NCBI GenBank assembly: GCA_016219595.1
Contig: JACRLY010000005.1
Coordinates: forward strand, 1-42,664
Direction: 5' to 3'
DNA: 42,664 bases
Source: Ignavibacteriota bacterium
GTDB taxonomy: Bacteria; Bacteroidota; Ignavibacteria; Kapaibacteriales; UBA2268
In this document: positions 41,754-42,664 of the stretch, in pieces
How the letters are laid out: every line of letters starts with the position of its first letter
Numbering within the stretch: position 1 is the stretch's first letter
The notes under the pieces: model-generated
What the model was told of the DNA's origin: nothing
The model's input: only the letters and a program-made list of their open reading frames with translations
Databases searched by the model: none
Position numbers and translations under genes: made by a program

Positions 41754-41982
41754 AATTTCAATATTTATCATTCATTAAAAATTCTTAACTAACTTTCTAT
41801 TTGATACACAATTTATTATCAACAACCCTTAATACCATATTTGATATTATTAAACTTCATTAAATAATTTCAATATTTATCATTCATTGAAAATTGAAAA
41901 TTAAAAAAATTGAAAATTCTTAACTAACTTTCTATTTGACACACAATTTATTATCAACAACCCTTATTACTATATTAGATAT
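41754..41982. repeat. direct duplication in the mlaF-mlaD spacer
   Basis: Two similar copies, 41754-41849 and 41866-41982, share AATTTCAATATTTATCATTC, then CTTAACTAACTTTCTATTTG, then ATTATCAACAACCCTT. The second copy carries an extra GAAAATT-rich insert. The 374-bp spacer 41698-42071 holds no gene. Duplicated spacers of this type suggest recent tandem duplication; a promoter role is possible but not shown. Confidence 0.65.
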
Positions 41983-41998
41983 CACTTACAGTTTTCAG

Positions 41999-42036
41999 TT
42001 TACATTGAATTTTCAAAGATCATTGATCAATGTAAA
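41999..42036 (-). terminator. inverted repeat downstream of mlaF
   Basis: TTTACATTGA (41999-42008) and TCAATGTAAA (42027-42036) form a perfect 10-bp inverted repeat with an 18-nt loop, 36 bp past the mlaF stop on the minus strand. It could be a transcription terminator or processing hairpin between mlaF and mlaD. The stem is AT-rich and no T-run stands out. Confidence 0.3.
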
Positions 42037-42071
42037 TTTATTGAAAATTGTAAATTAAAAATTGAAAATTC

Positions 42072-42664
42072 TTAATTAGCTATTCTATTAAAAGATCTAT
42101 AAACAGTATCATTTTCTTTATTTCTTTTCATTTCGTCTGCGTTACCGGCTGCTATTATTCCCTTTGTTTCTTTATCGAGTAATATCACCCTGTGTGCTAT
42201 ATTGCTGATGCTTGCCAGGTCGTGGGATACAACAACCATTGTCATTCCTAATGATTCATTAAGATTTTTTATTAAATTATCGAGAGATGCTGCGGTAACC
42301 GGGTCAAGACCCGATGACGGCTCATCAAAAAATAATATTTCCGGGTCGAGTGCTAATGCCCTGGCAAGTGCAGCCCTCTTTTTCATTCCTCCGCTTATTT
42401 CAGACGGGAGGTAATTCCTGTATCCATCCAATCCTACTGCTCTTAATTTTATATCTATTATATCAGATATGTCATCTTCGGATAATTCGGTATATGATTC
42501 AAGCAGTAATGATATGTTTTCAGCTAATGTCATCGATGCAAATAATCCGCTCGATTGGAATAATATTCCGAATTTTTTTTGTATCCGTCTCCTTTCTTCA
42601 TTGCTTGCATTTGTCAGATTGTCTCCTTTAATAATAACATTGCCTGAACCCGGAGTTTCTATTC
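42072..42664 (-). CDS. mlaF: MlaF-like ABC transporter ATPase, C-terminal part
   Basis: The frame is open on the minus strand from the right edge to a stop at 42072 (about 197 residues visible), so the Walker A part is missing. Seen are the Q-loop FGILFQSSGLFASMTLAENI, the signature SEISGGMKKRAALARALA, Walker B EILFFDEPSSGLDP and the switch histidine VVVSHDL. The Q-loop and signature variants match the MlaF/Ttg2A group that powers MCE lipid transport. The ATG at 42533 inside the frame is internal, not the start, since good family sequence continues upstream of it. mlaD follows on the same strand. Confidence 0.88.
   Translation of the reverse strand, partial: IETPGSGNVIIKGDNLTNASNEERRRIQKKFGILFQSSGLFASMTLAENISLLLESYTELSEDDISDIIDIKLRAVGLDGYRNYLPSEISGGMKKRAALARALALDPEILFFDEPSSGLDPVTAASLDNLIKNLNESLGMTMVVVSHDLASISNIAHRVILLDKETKGIIAAGNADEMKRNKENDTVYRSFNRIAN

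Overview
The window looks like a chromosomal piece from an anaerobic, low-GC bacterium of the Bacteroidota/Chlorobi (FCB) sphere, perhaps near Ignavibacteria or Kapabacteria. That placement is an inference. It rests on AT-rich spacers, lipobox lipoproteins, a PD40/OmpA-like/SPOR outer-membrane protein, an MCE (Mla-type) lipid transporter, and many visible AGGAG-type ribosome binding sites, which would be unusual for Bacteroidia. No rRNA, tRNA, CRISPR array, transposase or phage gene was seen.

Region 1 (1-1100, minus strand) holds the N-terminal part of a secreted parallel beta-helix protein that runs off the left edge, and a small cysteine-rich lipoprotein. Region 2 (1108-31938) is an anaerobic aromatic-catabolism island. 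It opens with a divergent BamA/Oah ring hydrolase on the minus strand; everything after that is on the plus strand. In order the plus-strand genes are an SDR dehydrogenase; a thiolase; an ATP-dependent (class I) benzoyl-CoA reductase in the Azoarcus-type order bzdN-O-P-Q-M; a large NuoG/GltD-like oxidoreductase (BzdV-like); a small Cys protein; an ADP-forming acyl-CoA synthetase; and a lone 2-hydroxyacyl-CoA-dehydratase D-component-like protein. These are followed by two ketopantoate-reductase-family paralogs flanking a HisC-like aminotransferase; MocA- and XdhC-type molybdenum-cofactor maturation proteins; a four-subunit 2-oxoacid (probably 2-oxoglutarate):ferredoxin oxidoreductase; a xanthine-oxidase-family molybdoenzyme resembling 4-hydroxybenzoyl-CoA reductase; an orphan BcrA/HgdC-type activator ATPase; the alcohol dehydrogenase Had; a second thiolase-like protein; and a 3-hydroxyacyl-CoA dehydrogenase/enoyl-CoA hydratase fusion.

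The genes fit one scheme. A 2-oxoacid oxidoreductase and the BzdV-like protein would reduce the ferredoxin BzdM. BzdNOPQ would spend ATP to reduce benzoyl-CoA to the dienoyl-CoA. A hydratase (no stand-alone gene here; the crotonase domain at 29860-31938 is a candidate), Had and Oah would open the ring, and the SDR, thiolases and fusion protein would carry out the beta-oxidation-like steps. The molybdoenzyme would bring phenolic substrates into the route. The block 12287-20036 plus the orphan activator at 26598 is not explained by this scheme and is the best place to look for something new.

Region 3 (31939-32299) is a convergent spacer full of short palindromes, some spaced exactly 51 bp apart. 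Region 4 (32300-42664, minus strand) carries a rhomboid protease, a radical SAM protein, a VapBC-like toxin-antitoxin pair, then an envelope operon: the MlaF-like ATPase (cut by the right edge), MlaD/MCE, a lipoprotein with a barrel-like C-terminus, a lipoprotein that appears frameshifted, a large PD40/OmpA-like/SPOR protein and a further lipoprotein.
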